DNA of 64,000 nt, from assembly GCF_001022965.1 (NCBI RefSeq), contig NZ_LECZ01000027.1, positions 434,001 through 498,000 of the forward strand. Reading direction: 5' to 3'. Below, in pieces: positions 25,538-34,522 of this stretch. This DNA is from Enterobacter genomosp. O (GTDB taxonomy: Bacteria > Pseudomonadota > Gammaproteobacteria > Enterobacterales > Enterobacteriaceae). The notes beneath the pieces were generated by a model. The model saw only the letters and a program-made list of their open reading frames with translations, was not told where the DNA came from and made no database searches. The first letter of the stretch is position 1; each line of letters begins with the position of its first letter. Both the position numbers and the translations under genes were made by a program.

Positions 25538-26389
25538 CTGCGACGGCGTCATGCCCGTCACGCTGCGAAAGCGGTTGCTAAAGTGGCTGGCGGAGTTAAA
25601 CCCGCAGGCAAGGGCGATATCCGTCAGCGGCGTTGAGGTGTGCTGCACCAGGGCTTTCGCTTTTTCCATTCTCCTTTGCATCACGTACTGATGCGGCGCC
25701 AGCCCCGTCGACTGGCGGAACATGCGGGCAAAATGGTATTCGCTGAGGGCAGCCTGGGCCGCCAGTTCGGCCAGCGTCAGGGGCTGGCCCAGGTTCTCTT
25801 CAATAAAGGCCAGCACGTTGCGCAGCACAAACGGCGATAGCCCACCGGTGACGACCGGCAGCTTCCACTGCACGTTTGAGTAGTTTTGCAGCAGATGGGT
25901 CAGGAGTAGCGTAGAGGCCGTGCTCAGGGTGAGCTGGTTGGCGTGCTGCTGCCAGTCGCAGCCAAGCAAAAACTGGCGATACAGCGCGGTGATCTTCGGA
26001 TCGCTGCCGAAAATACGTTCGTCCAGGGTCAGCGAAAGCGGCCGCTTGTCCCAGATTTTTTCGCCCACGTCGCGCAGGTGTTCATCGGTACAGTAGAGAT
26101 GCACAAACGACAGATCGTCCCGGATATCCCACGTCGATTCGCTCTCTTTGGGCATCAAACAGAAACGGTCCGGCCCCCCGCCGTTCTTCCAGCCGCCCGG
26201 CGTTTTTTGGTAGCTTTCGTAACCGTCTGCCACGTACAGGCTAAGGGTGTGATGGTTACTTTTTACCGTTATCGTATCGTGCTTGTTGTACCACGCTGCC
26301 AGCTGAATACCCGAATTCAGAGAGACGGTTTCCCGCAGGACTGCATTCTGTTGGCAAAGCGTTTCAAAGGTATCGTAAGCGTGAGACAT
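25517..26389 (-). CDS. AraC family transcription regulator
   Basis: A 290-residue regulator with an N-terminal sensor domain (about residues 1-170, no known motif) and a C-terminal AraC DNA-binding domain (about 190-288; 'LAELAAQAALSEYHFARMFRQSTGLAPHQYVMQRRMEKAK' and 'IALACGFNSASHFSNRFRSVTGMTPSQLR'). Both helix-turn-helix units are intact. It is divergent from an EamA-family exporter, and the shared spacer contains three GCAAG repeats that may be its binding sites. That pairing suggests it activates the exporter in response to a small molecule. Confidence 0.85.
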   Translation of the reverse strand: MSHAYDTFETLCQQNAVLRETVSLNSGIQLAAWYNKHDTITVKSNHHTLSLYVADGYESYQKTPGGWKNGGGPDRFCLMPKESESTWDIRDDLSFVHLYCTDEHLRDVGEKIWDKRPLSLTLDERIFGSDPKITALYRQFLLGCDWQQHANQLTLSTASTLLLTHLLQNYSNVQWKLPVVTGGLSPFVLRNVLAFIEENLGQPLTLAELAAQAALSEYHFARMFRQSTGLAPHQYVMQRRMEKAKALVQHTSTPLTDIALACGFNSASHFSNRFRSVTGMTPSQLRAASA

Positions 26390-26469
26390 AACCGTTAGCG
26401 CGTGATGGACTGGAATGTCAGTCTAAGAAGAGTTGTCTTTCGTTGCCAGTCCCCGGGAAAGAAAAAAGC

Positions 26470-26518
26470 GCAAGATTTTGCAAGTCTGCCGCAAGCTGGT
26501 GAAAGCCCTTTATAAAAT
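26470..26518 (+). promoter_or_regulatory. GCAAG direct repeats and -10 upstream of the exporter gene
   Basis: GCAAG occurs at 26470, 26480 and 26491, roughly one helical turn apart, followed by a TATAAAAT -10-like box at 26511-26518. The layout suits an AraC-type activator bound next to the promoter; the regulator gene is divergent. Confidence 0.4.
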
Positions 26519-26562
26519 GCAGCGCCATACTGCGGGCTTCGGTGGTTTGAGAAGAGAACAAT

Positions 26563-27459
26563 ATGAACGCATTACTATACGGACTGGTGGTCATTATCTG
26601 GGGAACCACCTGGATTGCCATTTTCCTGCAGCAGGGCCCCGTGGCGGCGCCCGTCTCTATTTTCTGGCGCTTCGCCGTCGCGAGCCTCACGATGATGGTG
26701 GTATTACTCGCCCTGCGCCGCCTGCGCAAGCTGGCGCTGCGGGATCATCTTTTTTGCATGCTCCAGGGATGCTGCGTTTTCTGCTTTAACTTCTGGTGTT
26801 TTTACACCGCGGCCTCGCACATCAATACCGGGCTGGAGTCGGTGATCTTCTCCATGGCCGTGCTCTATAACGCCATTAACAGCTTTATTTTCTTCGGGCA
26901 GCGCCCACCCGCCCGTTTCTGGACGGCGGCGGCACTGGGCCTGGTCGGGATCGTCACCCTCTTCTGGGACGATCTGCTGGCCAGCGGCTGGAGCGCGTCG
27001 CTTCTGACGGGCATTGGTCTTTCCGCACTCGGTACCTACGGCTTCTCGCTGGGCAATATGATCAGCATGCGCCATCAGCGCAGAGGCCTTGAAACCATGA
27101 CCACCAACGCCTGGGCGATGCTCTACGGCACGCTGGTGATGGGCTGCATTGCGCTCTTCAGAGGCGACAGCTTCACGCCGGAGTGGACCACCAGCTACAT
27201 TGGCGCGCTGCTCTATCTGGCCCTGTTTGGTTCGGTGATTGCCTTTGGCGCGTACTTCACGCTGGTGGGACGCATTGGCCCGGGCAAAGCAGCCTACAGT
27301 ACGCTGCTCTTCCCGCTGGTGGCGCTCTCCATCTCCACGGTGTATGAAGGCTACGTCTGGCATTTCAACGGAATTATTGGACTCTTGCTGATTCTGGGGG
27401 GAAATATGGTGATGTTTACCAAACCCGAAACCTGGTTCAGACGCCTGCGCACGGCGTAA
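26563..27459 (+). CDS. EamA/DMT family exporter
   Basis: A 298-residue drug/metabolite transporter with ten hydrophobic segments in two EamA halves (start MNALLYGLVVIIWGTTWIAIFLQQGPVAAPVSIFWRF). 'GLESVIFSMAVLYNAINSFIFFGQRP' and 'YSTLLFPLVALSISTVYEGYVWHFNGIIGLLLILGGN' fit the family. The substrate is unknown; relatives export amino acids and other small metabolites. The ATG is preceded by AGAAGAG. It is probably controlled by the divergent AraC regulator. A bidirectional terminator separates it from ydcL. Confidence 0.85.
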   Translation: MNALLYGLVVIIWGTTWIAIFLQQGPVAAPVSIFWRFAVASLTMMVVLLALRRLRKLALRDHLFCMLQGCCVFCFNFWCFYTAASHINTGLESVIFSMAVLYNAINSFIFFGQRPPARFWTAAALGLVGIVTLFWDDLLASGWSASLLTGIGLSALGTYGFSLGNMISMRHQRRGLETMTTNAWAMLYGTLVMGCIALFRGDSFTPEWTTSYIGALLYLALFGSVIAFGAYFTLVGRIGPGKAAYSTLLFPLVALSISTVYEGYVWHFNGIIGLLLILGGNMVMFTKPETWFRRLRTA

Positions 27460-27461
27460 AT

Positions 27462-27490
27462 AAAACGGCCTGCATTACGCAGGCCGTTTT
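27462..27490. terminator. bidirectional terminator between exporter gene and ydcL
   Basis: AAAACGGCCTGC (27462-27473) pairs perfectly with GCAGGCCGTTTT (27479-27490) around a 5-base loop, giving a T-run in both directions. Confidence 0.9.
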
Positions 27491-27493
27491 ACG

Positions 27494-28168
27494 TTATTTT
27501 GCGGTCTTTTTCACATCAAACATGGTGGCGTCGGTCGCCATATCATCAACAACCTGCTTCAGCGTCGCAAAGGTCATCGGCGTATTTGCGTTATTCAGCT
27601 CTTTACCTTCACCTTTACGCACCACCTTCATGACCGGCTTGTTGGTAGCCGCATCGATCAGCTCACCTTCAAAGTAAAGGTGGGTATCCATGGTGCGATG
27701 TCCGGTTGCCATCTGCGTACCGGCAACCACCAGCGCAACAGGCACCACTTCATAGAACTGCAGTCCCTCTTTCTGCGAACTCACCCCGGTAATGGCACCG
27801 CGGAAAATCAGGCTATGTTTACCCGGCGTGGTGACAATCGGCTTACGGGTACCAATAGCGGTTTTCATTTTGTTATTGGTGTAATTCAACAGCTCATCAA
27901 GCGTTTTTTGACCAATCTGTGTTGTCGGTTTAGGCGCAGGATAATAAGTAATCGGCGTCCAGATAATACTGTCGTAATTAGCTTCGTTATAGGAAGGATC
28001 AACCCAACGCAGCGTTGGTTTACCCGTCGCAGACGTCGTCTGCTGTAATCCTGAATAGTCTTTTAAAAAGCCAGAATATTGTTCGGGAGCGGCGACTTTA
28101 GAAGAACAGCCCGCCAACGCCAACAGACCAGTAAGCACTGCAACTTTAAAAAAAGTTTGAGTACGCAT
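27494..28168 (-). CDS. ydcL: outer-membrane-type lipoprotein YdcL (DUF3313)
   Basis: A 224-residue lipoprotein. The signal ends in the lipobox LLALAGC (Cys at about residue 20). 'ATGKPTLRWVDPSYNEANYDSIIWTPITYYPAPKPTTQIGQKTLDELLNY' and 'YFEGELIDAATNKPVMKVVRKGEG' match E. coli YdcL. The function is unknown. ATG 28168 gives the proper lipoprotein signal; the frame is open further upstream without a ribosome site. In E. coli it lies beside tehB; here two accessory genes intervene. Confidence 0.92.
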   Translation of the reverse strand: MRTQTFFKVAVLTGLLALAGCSSKVAAPEQYSGFLKDYSGLQQTTSATGKPTLRWVDPSYNEANYDSIIWTPITYYPAPKPTTQIGQKTLDELLNYTNNKMKTAIGTRKPIVTTPGKHSLIFRGAITGVSSQKEGLQFYEVVPVALVVAGTQMATGHRTMDTHLYFEGELIDAATNKPVMKVVRKGEGKELNNANTPMTFATLKQVVDDMATDATMFDVKKTAK

Positions 28169-28272
28169 GATAGTTTTCCATGTTATCTGCAAGTATGCAT
28201 TTGAAGTTATAGCAAAAGACTGGTGGGTTTGTTGTGACAAAAAATGATGCGGGGAGCACAAATTGCGAAAAG

Positions 28273-28297
28273 ACTGCCCGGACGCGTGCCGGGCAGT
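28273..28297 (-). terminator. terminator of the DppA-like gene
   Basis: ACTGCCCGG (28273-28281) and CCGGGCAGT (28289-28297) form a 9-bp stem with a 7-base loop, followed on the minus strand by CTTTTC. It ends the gene at 28304-29902. Confidence 0.8.
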
Positions 28298-28303
28298 GAA
28301 AAA

Positions 28304-29902
28304 TTACTGATTTATATCCAGCTGCCAGAACAGATGTTTGCCAAACGGGTCGATTTCATAGCCCTTCACTTCCTTGCGCACCGGTTCGAAAATCGTCGAA
28401 TGCGCAATCATCACCGCGGGCATCTGGTCATGCATGATCTGCTGAGCCTGTTTATACAGCGCCACGCGTTTATCATGATCGGTTATCGATTTCGCCTCGG
28501 CGATAATGTTATCAAACGGCTTGTAGCACCATTTCGCCGAATTTGACCCGCCGTTTGCCGAGGTGCAGGTAAACAGCGGGCCAAAGAAGTTATCGGGATC
28601 GCCCGTAGCGGTCGTCCAGCCCATCAGCGCGGCCTGATGCTCTCCGCCCTTCACGCGTTTTAAATATTCGCCCCATTCGTAGGTGACGATTTTGGTCTGT
28701 ACGCCGACCTTCGCCCAGTCCGCCTGAATCATCTCCGCCATGCGTTTCGCATTCGGGTTATAGGGCCGCTGGACGGGCATTGCCCATAAATCGATGCTCA
28801 TGCCGTTGGCAAAACCCGCCTCTTTCAGCAGCGCTTTGGCTTTTTCTGGATCGTACTCGTAGTCTTTAAGCTCGCTGTCGGCGCTCCAGACGCCCGGCGG
28901 CAGCAGGTTCTTCGCCGCGGTGCCGGTACCGTGGAACACCGCGTCAATAATGGCCGGTTTATTGATGGCCATCGCCAGCGCCTGGCGAACTTTCACGTTA
29001 TCCAGCGGCGGCTTTTGGGTATTGAACGCCAGGAAGCCGGTATTCAGCCCGGGTTTGCTCATCAGAGTGATATCTTTGTTGGCCTTCATACGCGGCAGGT
29101 CGGCCGGGTTCGGGAACGGCATCACCTGACATTCGTTCTTCTCAATTTTGGCAAACCGCACGGAGGCATCCGGCGTGATGGTAAACACCAGCCTGTCCAG
29201 CTTCGATTTCCCCTGCCAGTAGTCAGCAAACGCCGTGAACAGGATGCGGGAATCTTTCTGATACTGCGCCAGCTTAAACGGCCCGGTGCCGATCGGCGCC
29301 ATATCCACCTTCTCTGGCGTGCCCGCTTTCAGCATCGCGTCGGCATACTCCGCTGAAAGGATCGAGGCAAAATACCAGGCCAGATCGGCGACAAACGGCG
29401 CCTCCGGGTGTGCCAGGGTAAAGCGTACGGTGTGGTCATCCACTTTATCAATGGCGGTGATCAGGCTGCCAAACTCCAGGCTTTCGAAGTTGGAGTAGCT
29501 GCCGTTCGAGACGTTGTGGTACGGATGGTTGACGTCTTTCTGGCGCATAAACGAGAAAATGACGTCATCGGCGTTAAAGTCGCGGGTCGGCGTGAAGGAT
29601 TTGTTGCTCTGGAACTTAACGCCTTTGCGCAGATGAAAGGTGTAAACCTTGCCGTCGTCGCTCACCTCCCAGCGCTCTGCCAGGCTCGGCACCAGCTCCG
29701 TGGTGCCGGGTTTGAAATCGACCAGCCGGTTATAGACCGGCACGGCGCTGGCGTCCACGCTGGTTCCCGAAGTGTACAGCTGAGGATTGAAGTTTTCCGG
29801 CGATCCTTCGGAGCAATACACCAGCGTTTTTGCGGCGACAGCGGAACTGACCGTGAGTGCAGCAAGCGCCAGCGTGAAAGTTGCGAGTTTGCTTGTCATC
29901 AT
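28304..29902 (-). CDS. DppA-like dipeptide/peptide-binding protein (solute-binding family 5)
   Basis: A 532-residue periplasmic binding protein. A Sec signal (KLATFTLALAALTVSSAVAA) precedes 'KTLVYCSEGSPENFNPQLYTSGTSVDASAVPVYNRLVDFKPGTTELVPSLAERWEVS', very close in pattern to E. coli DppA. 'GLNTGFLAFNTQKPPLDNVKVRQALAMAINK' is the family signature. It should bind di- or short peptides (or haem) in the periplasm. No permease or ATPase genes are adjacent, so it must work with transporters elsewhere, most likely Dpp. It is divergent from a PepT-like peptidase gene. Confidence 0.88.
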   Translation of the reverse strand: MMTSKLATFTLALAALTVSSAVAAKTLVYCSEGSPENFNPQLYTSGTSVDASAVPVYNRLVDFKPGTTELVPSLAERWEVSDDGKVYTFHLRKGVKFQSNKSFTPTRDFNADDVIFSFMRQKDVNHPYHNVSNGSYSNFESLEFGSLITAIDKVDDHTVRFTLAHPEAPFVADLAWYFASILSAEYADAMLKAGTPEKVDMAPIGTGPFKLAQYQKDSRILFTAFADYWQGKSKLDRLVFTITPDASVRFAKIEKNECQVMPFPNPADLPRMKANKDITLMSKPGLNTGFLAFNTQKPPLDNVKVRQALAMAINKPAIIDAVFHGTGTAAKNLLPPGVWSADSELKDYEYDPEKAKALLKEAGFANGMSIDLWAMPVQRPYNPNAKRMAEMIQADWAKVGVQTKIVTYEWGEYLKRVKGGEHQAALMGWTTATGDPDNFFGPLFTCTSANGGSNSAKWCYKPFDNIIAEAKSITDHDKRVALYKQAQQIMHDQMPAVMIAHSTIFEPVRKEVKGYEIDPFGKHLFWQLDINQ

Positions 29903-30010
29903 TTATTCCTGTCTTTTTAATTCGACGGCTAATTAATTCTTTTGCCATTTCATAAATAACATTAAAGTGAGATGGCAAACACCCGAAAAATAAATAAGGA
30001 ACAAATCACT

Positions 30011-31240
30011 ATGGGCTCGCCGCTTTCCAGACAATTAACGCACCGTTTTTTCCGCTATCTCGCCATCACCAGCCAGAGCGATCCTAAAGTGAAAACGCTG
30101 CCCTCATCGCCGGGCCAGCACGACATGGCGCGGGAACTGGCGCAGGAGCTGGCACGGCTGGGTTTAGACGACATTGTGATTGATGAATTCGCCACGGTGA
30201 CGGCGGTCAAAAAAGGCAACGTGCCCGGCGCACCGCGCATCGGCTTTATTACCCATATTGATACCGTCGACGTGGGATTATCACCGGATATTCATCCACA
30301 AATATTAACGTTTACCGGTGAAGATCTCTGTCTGAATAAAGAAAAAGAGATCTGGCTGCGGGTGAAAGAGCACCCTGAAATTCTGGCTTACCCGAACGAG
30401 GAGATTATTTTCAGCGACGGGACCAGCGTATTAGGCGCCGATAATAAATCTGCGGTCACGGTGGTGATGACGGTGCTGGAAAACCTGACGGCGGAGCATC
30501 AGCATGGCGATATCGTCGTGGCGTTTGTGCCTGACGAAGAGATCGGCCTGAACGGCGCCAAGGCGCTGGACCTTAAGCGCTTCGACGTCGACTTCGCCTG
30601 GACCATCGACTGCTGCGAGCTGGGCGAAATTGTCTACGAGAATTTTAATGCGGCAGCCGCTGAGATCCGCTTTACCGGCGTGACGGCGCACCCGATGTCC
30701 GCCAAAGGCGTGCTGGTGAATCCGTTATTAATGGCAACCGACTTTATCAGCCACTTCGACCGCCAGCAGACGCCGGAGTGCACCGAGGGGCGTGAAGGCT
30801 ATATCTGGTTTAACGGCATTCAGGCCGGGCAGAACGAGGCCGTTCTTAAGGCCAATATCCGGGACTTCGACAAGGACAACTTTGCTGCCCGCAAGCAGCA
30901 GATTGCCGACGTCGCCGCGCGGATTGCCGCCCAACACCCGACGGCCAGCGTGGAGTATCGCATTGAAGATACCTACAGCAATATCAGCAATGCGATTGGC
31001 GAAGACAGGCGCGCTATCGACCTGATGTTTGAGGCGATGGAATCGCTCGGCATCACGCCGAAACCGACGCCCATGCGCGGCGGTACCGACGGCGCGGCGC
31101 TCTCGGCAAAAGGGTTACTCACGCCGAACTTCTTTACCGGCGCGCATAACTTCCACTCGAAATTTGAATTCCTGCCGCTGTCGTCGTTCGAGGCGTCTTA
31201 CCGCACCGCCCTGCAGCTCTGCCTGCTGGCCGCCCGTTAA
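30011..31240 (+). CDS. peptidase T-like (M20) tripeptidase
   Basis: A 409-residue M20 metallopeptidase of the PepT type. Metal-binding landmarks are FITHIDTVD (His), GADNKSA (Asp), PDEEIG (Glu-Glu), 'TIDCCELGE' (Asp) and '[13 protein letters not shown]' (His). The dimerisation lid starts near '[11 protein letters not shown]'. It removes the N-terminal residue from tripeptides in the cytoplasm. ATG 30011 (AAGGA ten bases upstream) gives the PepT-like start. It is a second PepT-type gene beyond the housekeeping one expected in such genomes. Its partner is the divergent DppA-like binding protein; both fit peptide scavenging. Confidence 0.88.
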   Translation: MGSPLSRQLTHRFFRYLAITSQSDPKVKTLPSSPGQHDMARELAQELARLGLDDIVIDEFATVTAVKKGNVPGAPRIGFITHIDTVDVGLSPDIHPQILTFTGEDLCLNKEKEIWLRVKEHPEILAYPNEEIIFSDGTSVLGADNKSAVTVVMTVLENLTAEHQHGDIVVAFVPDEEIGLNGAKALDLKRFDVDFAWTIDCCELGEIVYENFNAAAAEIRFTGVTAHPMSAKGVLVNPLLMATDFISHFDRQQTPECTEGREGYIWFNGIQAGQNEAVLKANIRDFDKDNFAARKQQIADVAARIAAQHPTASVEYRIEDTYSNISNAIGEDRRAIDLMFEAMESLGITPKPTPMRGGTDGAALSAKGLLTPNFFTGAHNFHSKFEFLPLSSFEASYRTALQLCLLAAR

Positions 31241-31833
31241 GCGGGCTTGCGCGTCAGCATCGTGGCAAAGCGCAGTTTGATGCGGTTTCCGTTTTCGTCG
31301 GTGCGATGCAGTTCGCCGGGCTCTTCGTTGTACTTGATGAGGTCCCAGCCTTCATAGTAATTGCTCAGCTCACCGCTTTTGAACGCAAACGGGAAGCCGA
31401 CGGTGCATGGGTAATCCACCGTATCCATGGCGGCGACAATCAGGTTGTAGCCGCCCGGCCGGGTGCAGCGCTGCATATTGGCGATAAGGCCCGGGATGGT
31501 ACTGGCTTCCAGGAACATCAGCACCACGGTGGAGAGAATAAAATCGTACTCGCCGTCAAAGCTCAGACTGTTGAGATCTTTAATTGCGGTCTGAAGATTC
31601 TTAATCCCTTCTGCCGCCTTGATGCGCTCAATATTGTCGATGCTCATCGGGTTCTTGTCCCACGCGGTCACGTCGTAACCGTTGGCCGCAAGGTACAGGC
31701 TGTTGCGGCCGTTGCCGCAGCCCAGGTCCAGCGTTTTGCCCGGTTTAACCTTTTCCGCACTGAACAGCACTTCTGAGTGCGTACGGGTTAAGCCATATTT
31801 CTCTGTGAAGTAATTCTCATCAACGGTCATCAT
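31237..31833 (-). CDS. tehB: tellurite resistance methyltransferase TehB
   Basis: A 198-residue SAM-dependent methyltransferase; motif I is '[28 protein letters not shown]' (about residues 34-60). '[43 protein letters not shown]' matches E. coli TehB. It methylates tellurite (and selenium compounds) in the cytoplasm. It overlaps tehA (ATGA), so they are co-translated. Two start codons (31833, 31830) are adjacent and either could be used. Confidence 0.95.
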   Translation of the reverse strand: MMTVDENYFTEKYGLTRTHSEVLFSAEKVKPGKTLDLGCGNGRNSLYLAANGYDVTAWDKNPMSIDNIERIKAAEGIKNLQTAIKDLNSLSFDGEYDFILSTVVLMFLEASTIPGLIANMQRCTRPGGYNLIVAAMDTVDYPCTVGFPFAFKSGELSNYYEGWDLIKYNEEPGELHRTDENGNRIKLRFATMLTRKPA

Positions 31834-32831
31834 TTTTCCTCAGATTGCATAAGCAGTGCTTTATCAGTGCGAACCAGCAGTTTGCCCTGAAGCAGCAGAA
31901 TCAATGTACGCACCAACAGCCAGCCAATAATGGCGTTGGTGAAGATAAACAGCGGCACGGCGATGGCGTGGAAAAAGCCCGCCGGACTGCTTTGTCCCAG
32001 ATGCAAACCCGTGGTTGCCAGGGCCGATACACCAAAGGAGAAGCTCCAGAATGAGGCATTGAACGGCTGGGACAGGGTCCATGGGATCAGGCGCAACATG
32101 AACAGCAGCTGCAGCAGGCCATAGCCGAACAGCATTTTCGCAAACGTATCCGCCTGACCGCCATTCACGCTGAACCAGGCGCTACAGGCCACCAGCGCGG
32201 GCGCCAGCTGAATCCCGAGAGACGTACGCAGCGCGGCGGGAAGCTCTCCGGCGCTGCGAAGACGCTGCAGTATGACCGGCTCAAGGCTGAGCCAGGAAAA
32301 GACGCCCGCGCCGAGGAAGACCAGCCCTGCATCCTGAAACCCGAGGGCGCCGCACCCCATCGCGCTGATAAAATTGTTCGCCACCGTGGGCAGATATAAT
32401 CCAGGCGTGGTCGCTTCTTGCGGATGTTTCCCGCGCCATAGCCCGGCGCTTTGCCAGGCGGAATACGCAAGTTGCACCACCACGCCAATGCCGAACAACG
32501 CCAGCGAAACCGGACGGAACCAGGGTACGAAACCGATGGCGACCAGCATCGTCGTGGCCGGGAAAAGGCTGACAAAACTGCTCGTCACCGGGTGCCGCAT
32601 CTCTGCCAGCACGCTGCGCGGGAAACGGATCGCGCGCGTCAAAAACGCGACCGTTAACAGAAACCAGCACACCACCGCAAGGGCAACCAGGCTCTCCCCC
32701 GGCCAGCGCGTCACCGGCCAGAGGGTGCTGGCGTAGCGCCAGGCAAAGCCCATACCGATGATGCCAAGCACCATGCCAAAATACCCGGCGGGCAAGTTAA
32801 GCGCCTGTTGGGGAGTGTTAAATTTGCTCAT
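31830..32831 (-). CDS. tehA: tellurite resistance/dicarboxylate-type channel TehA (SLAC1 family)
   Basis: A 333-residue membrane protein with ten hydrophobic segments, of the TehA/SLAC1 anion-channel family. '[25 protein letters not shown]', '[17 protein letters not shown]' and '[41 protein letters not shown]' match E. coli TehA. Its overexpression gives tellurite resistance in E. coli; the normal role may be anion or quaternary-amine transport. It is the first gene of tehAB and is divergent from ydcK. Confidence 0.95.
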   Translation of the reverse strand: MSKFNTPQQALNLPAGYFGMVLGIIGMGFAWRYASTLWPVTRWPGESLVALAVVCWFLLTVAFLTRAIRFPRSVLAEMRHPVTSSFVSLFPATTMLVAIGFVPWFRPVSLALFGIGVVVQLAYSAWQSAGLWRGKHPQEATTPGLYLPTVANNFISAMGCGALGFQDAGLVFLGAGVFSWLSLEPVILQRLRSAGELPAALRTSLGIQLAPALVACSAWFSVNGGQADTFAKMLFGYGLLQLLFMLRLIPWTLSQPFNASFWSFSFGVSALATTGLHLGQSSPAGFFHAIAVPLFIFTNAIIGWLLVRTLILLLQGKLLVRTDKALLMQSEEK

Positions 32832-32953
32832 TAATTTTAATTTTTAAAATGTATTTTAAATGCCATTTTAAGGGGTTTCTGCAGCGGATGCCAGCACAAC
32901 GAAAGGCCAAAAGTTTGCTACGTTTAGTTGAGACGCCTATCAGAGACCGCACG

Positions 32954-33934
32954 ATGAAAAAGTACCGACTCAGCGATGAAACCCGCCTCTGGCAGTGGAA
33001 AAACGGCGAGACCTCGCATTCCACCACGCTGCGGCAGATTATCGCCACGGCCGATTTTAACGACATCGTGGCCGGCACGAAGGGCGGCTGGATTGACGAC
33101 GAGCGCGCCCTCTCGCAGGACGGCAATTGCTGGATCTACGATGAAAACAGCGTGGTATTCGCCGGCGCAGCCGTATCCGGCAACGCGCGTCTTACCCTGC
33201 CTTGCATCATTAGCCATGATGCGCATATCGGCGGCAGCTGCTGGCTGGATGGCGTGGAGGTGAGCCACGGCGCACGAATAAGTGACAACGTCACCATTCA
33301 GCAATCCTGCGTGCGCGGCGAGTGCCATATTTACGGTGAGGCTCGCGTACTGCATCACAGCGTGGTTATCGCTGCCAAAGGGCTGACGCCGGACCATGAA
33401 CAGATCCTGCAAATCTACGATAAGGCGACCGTCAGCCAGTCGCGCATTGTGCACCAGGCGCAAATCTACGGCGAGGCGATGGTCAATTTTGCTTTCGTTG
33501 AGCATCGCGCTGAAATATTCGACAACGCCATCCTCGAGGGTAACGACCTGAATAACGTCTGGGTGTGCGACTGCGCAAAAGTCTACGGCAACGCCCGCGT
33601 GATAGCCGGTTTTGACGACGATGCCATCCCGACGGTGCGCTACAGCTCGCAGATTGCGGAGAATGCCGTTGTGGAAGGCAACTGCGTCATCAAGCACCAC
33701 GTCCTGATTGGCGGTCAGGCCTGGCTGCGCGGCGGGCCGATCATGCTGGACGATAAAGTAGTGATTCAGGGACGCGCGCGGATCAGCGGCGATGTGCTCA
33801 TCGAGCACCGGGTTGAAATCACCGACGATGCGGTGATTGAAGCCTTTGCCGGCGAGAGCATTCACCTGCGCGGCGAAAAAGTGGTTAACGGCGATCAGCG
33901 CATCACCCGCACGCCGCTGCTGGGCGCGTTATAG
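32954..33934 (+). CDS. ydcK: left-handed beta-helix protein YdcK
   Basis: A 326-residue protein rich in hexapeptide-like repeats from about residue 60 on ('[43 protein letters not shown]'), giving a left-handed beta-helix of the acyltransferase type. '[43 protein letters not shown]' and the C-terminus '[13 protein letters not shown]' match E. coli YdcK. The catalytic substrate is not known. ATG 32954 matches the E. coli start ([12 protein letters not shown]). It is divergent from tehA and overlaps convergent rimL by six bases. Confidence 0.9.
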   Translation: MKKYRLSDETRLWQWKNGETSHSTTLRQIIATADFNDIVAGTKGGWIDDERALSQDGNCWIYDENSVVFAGAAVSGNARLTLPCIISHDAHIGGSCWLDGVEVSHGARISDNVTIQQSCVRGECHIYGEARVLHHSVVIAAKGLTPDHEQILQIYDKATVSQSRIVHQAQIYGEAMVNFAFVEHRAEIFDNAILEGNDLNNVWVCDCAKVYGNARVIAGFDDDAIPTVRYSSQIAENAVVEGNCVIKHHVLIGGQAWLRGGPIMLDDKVVIQGRARISGDVLIEHRVEITDDAVIEAFAGESIHLRGEKVVNGDQRITRTPLLGAL

Positions 33935-34477
33935 GGTATAAATTTTCCCGTAGAGGTTCACGTCGTCAAAGCGGCCGTTCAGGTATTCCGCTTCCCGCAG
34001 GCACCCTTCCAGAGTAAAACCGTTGCGCAGGGCAACGCTGTTGCTGCTCTGATTCGCGACTCGACACTTAATCACAAAACGGCGGATCTCCCCGCGCTCA
34101 GCGTAGTAGCGCATAAACGCCTGCAGTGACCGAGAAAGAATGCCCTGCCCCTGGTGGTCTTCATCCAGCCAGTAGCCGATGTACCCGGCTTTGTTGGTCG
34201 GTTCAATCGTATTGAAGGACAGCACGCCGACCAGCGCGTCATCCTTGAAGATTAAAAACATCTTGGCGTAGCCGCGCTGGTGCAGCATCTGGTTACTCTG
34301 CACGTTACGGCGGGTATCCTCTTCGCTGCCCGCGTGCTGCGCCCAGTCAAAGGCGGTTTGCAGAAAGGTTTTGTTTTTAACGACGAGGTTGTGCAGGTCG
34401 GCGGTGTAGCGCTCTTCGACGGCGCGAAGTTCGATAGCGTCAGATACCGGGATAATTTCGGATTTTGCTGCGGTCAT
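33929..34477 (-). CDS. rimL: ribosomal protein L7/L12 serine N-acetyltransferase RimL
   Basis: A 182-residue GNAT acetyltransferase. '[29 protein letters not shown]' contains the acetyl-CoA loop (QGQGI), and '[46 protein letters not shown]' matches E. coli RimL. It acetylates the N-terminal serine of L12 to form L7. It is downstream of opgD on the same strand with a repeat hairpin between. The short C-terminal end (YTL) is usual. Confidence 0.92.
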   Translation of the reverse strand: MTAAKSEIIPVSDAIELRAVEERYTADLHNLVVKNKTFLQTAFDWAQHAGSEEDTRRNVQSNQMLHQRGYAKMFLIFKDDALVGVLSFNTIEPTNKAGYIGYWLDEDHQGQGILSRSLQAFMRYYAERGEIRRFVIKCRVANQSSNSVALRNGFTLEGCLREAEYLNGRFDDVNLYGKIYTL

Positions 34478-34481
34478 TGCC

Positions 34482-34513
34482 CCTCACCCTAACCCTCTCC
34501 CACAGGGAGAGGG
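34482..34513. repeat. CCCTCACCC…CCCTCTCCC/GGGAGAGGG palindromic repeat, copy 1
   Basis: CCCTCTCCC (34493-34501) pairs perfectly with GGGAGAGGG (34505-34513) around ACA. It lies between opgD and rimL. Related copies occur at 54362 and 54728. Confidence 0.75.
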
Positions 34514-34522
34514 AATCGATCG

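Noticed and set aside
28304..31240. Complete peptide ABC transporter operon
   Set aside because: Only the binding protein is present; no permease or ATPase gene is next to it.
34482..34513. Intrinsic terminator between opgD and rimL
   Set aside because: The stem is strong but no T-run follows on either strand; its flanks match other dispersed copies, so I call it a repeat.
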